DNA from: Acidobacteriaceae bacterium
GTDB lineage: Bacteria; Acidobacteriota; Terriglobia; Terriglobales; Acidobacteriaceae
DNA: 64,000 nt
Assembly (NCBI GenBank): GCA_030041515.1
Contig: JASHNS010000098.1
Span: 62,001-126,000, forward strand
Reading direction: 5' to 3'
The first letter of the stretch is position 1. Each line of letters opens with the position of its first letter. Below are positions 63,168-64,000 of this stretch, piece by piece. Made by a program: the position numbers and the translations under genes. Under the pieces are notes generated by a model. It searched no databases. It was not told the DNA's origin and worked only from the letters and a program-made list of their open reading frames with translations.

Positions 63168-64000
63168 ATGCCGATCCGGCTTGCGGCCCGGCTCCTGGCA
63201 GCAGCGTTTGCCATGGCGCTGATGGGTTCAGCGGTTTGCGCGCAGGACACCCGCGCCGTAACCGAGCCGCGGCTCCCCGCGACCTGCGCGGTCCTGAATG
63301 CGCGCCTCTCGGCGCCCGGGGGAAAGCTGGCCGGCGTCGACGAGCAGCGGCTGGACACATCGCGGATTCAGGCGGCGATTGATGCGTGCAATCCCGGACA
63401 CGCGGTTGAGCTGCGCGTGTCGCGGCCTAATAACGTGTTCCTGAGCGGGCCCCTGCAGCTGCGCAGCGGCGTGACGCTGCTGGTGGACAGGGGTGCAGCC
63501 GTGTTTGCCTCACGTGATCCACGTCTCTACGACCTCACGCCTGGAAGCTGCGGCGTGGTGAATCGGCGAGGCCACGGGTGCAAGCCGCTCATTCTGGCGG
63601 ATCACGCTCCCGGCAGTGGCATCATGGGCGGCGGCGCGATCGACGGCCGAGGCGGCGAGACGCTGCTCGGGCAAAAAGTCACCTGGTGGGATCTGGCGCA
63701 CATCGCGAAAGTGCGCGACCTGCAACAGAGCTGCTTCCGGCTGGTGGTGGTGCGGCACTCGGATCATTTCGTTCTTTACGGGATCACGCTGCGCAATTCG
63801 CCGAACTTCCACGTACTGGTGGAGCAGACCAACGGATTTACGGCGTGGGCCGTGACGATCAACACCCCACGCACCGCACGCAATACGGACGGGATCGACC
63901 CCGCGTCGTCGACGAACGTCTCGATCGTGCACTCCTGGATCAGCGACGGAGACGACGACGTAGCGATTAAGTCAGGCGGTGCAGGCCCCGCCACGCACAT
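63168..64000 (+). CDS. GH28 polygalacturonase-family protein (3' end outside window)
   Basis: The reading frame is open to the window end, with 277 complete codons seen. The signal peptide is MPIRLAARLLAAAFAMALMG to about VCA-QD. The mature part shows right-handed beta-helix sequence: RIQAAIDACNPGHAVELRVS, then IMGGGAIDGRG. The GH28 signatures NTDGIDP (residues 243-249) and SDGDDDVAIKSGG follow, providing the catalytic aspartates; the third conserved block (GHG) should lie beyond base 64000. It hydrolyses alpha-1,4-galacturonan-type linkages. It is divergent from the Oar-like receptor, about 260 bp apart, and probably forms a pectin-use pair with it. Confidence 0.9.
   Translation, partial: MPIRLAARLLAAAFAMALMGSAVCAQDTRAVTEPRLPATCAVLNARLSAPGGKLAGVDEQRLDTSRIQAAIDACNPGHAVELRVSRPNNVFLSGPLQLRSGVTLLVDRGAAVFASRDPRLYDLTPGSCGVVNRRGHGCKPLILADHAPGSGIMGGGAIDGRGGETLLGQKVTWWDLAHIAKVRDLQQSCFRLVVVRHSDHFVLYGITLRNSPNFHVLVEQTNGFTAWAVTINTPRTARNTDGIDPASSTNVSIVHSWISDGDDDVAIKSGGAGPATH

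Overview
The window is a GC-rich bacterial chromosome segment from a Gram-negative organism. It has a TonB-dependent receptor, an outer-membrane polysaccharide export protein and several lipoproteins. A very large Oar-like TonB receptor, a winged-helix/PD40-propeller sensor protein, choice-of-anchor-D repeats and a GH57/DUF3536 hydrolase together point to Acidobacteriota, probably the class Terriglobia. This placement is inferred from gene content; no rRNA is present.

Layout. (1) 1-2295: the 3' part of a GH57-type glycoside hydrolase. (2) 2296-5849: a small accessory patch with a broken recQ start, a Shedu (DUF4263) anti-phage nuclease, a divergent gene of unknown function that looks like a HEPN-type domain plus a zinc-binding tail, and two copies of a ~90-bp palindrome-bearing intergenic repeat. 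(3) 5850-17520: housekeeping and metabolism, with PBP2, a LacI regulator plus MFS permease, a 59-aa zinc-ribbon protein, a NapH-like polyferredoxin, a minus-strand run of NiCoT permease, monofunctional transglycosylase and GyrI-like protein, then 6-phosphogluconate dehydrogenase and trpE. (4) 17743-27308: a three-gene signalling cluster. It starts with a 1917-aa hybrid histidine kinase carrying nine near-identical 92-residue HAMP-type repeats, followed by a REC-PAS-kinase and a membrane SpoIIE-type phosphatase. (5) 27352-28261: a tRNA(CAU), probably tRNA-Ile2, beside a truncated tyrosine recombinase.

(6) 28501-52643: a large exopolysaccharide locus. It is headed by a PilZ protein and an UpxY/NusG-type antiterminator. 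Next come export and chain-length genes (Wza-like, Wzz-like, AAA ATPase with LysM, CpsD-like ATPase lacking the Walker A lysine), the initiating polyprenyl-phosphate transferase, an asparagine-synthase-like amidotransferase, an O-antigen ligase/polymerase, a flippase, three glycosyltransferases, a DUF2264 lipoprotein, an epimerase, an opposite-strand repeat lipoprotein, and finally UDP-xylose synthase and UDP-glucose dehydrogenase. The last two supply UDP-glucuronate and UDP-xylose. The middle of the locus is visibly less GC-rich than its flanks, as expected for an exchanged serotype-like cassette.

(7) 53134-58486: two paralogous LuxR-type regulators with degenerate receiver domains flank a winged-helix/PD40 membrane regulator; a DUF535 (VirK/YbjX-like) gene follows. 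(8) 59079-64000: an Oar-like TonB-dependent receptor diverges from a GH28 polygalacturonase that runs off the window.

The observations most worth follow-up are the Shedu-adjacent HEPN/zinc gene, the nine-unit HAMP array, the phosphorylation-dead LuxR pair, the pseudo-kinase in the export module, and phased repeats in the control regions of the polysaccharide locus.
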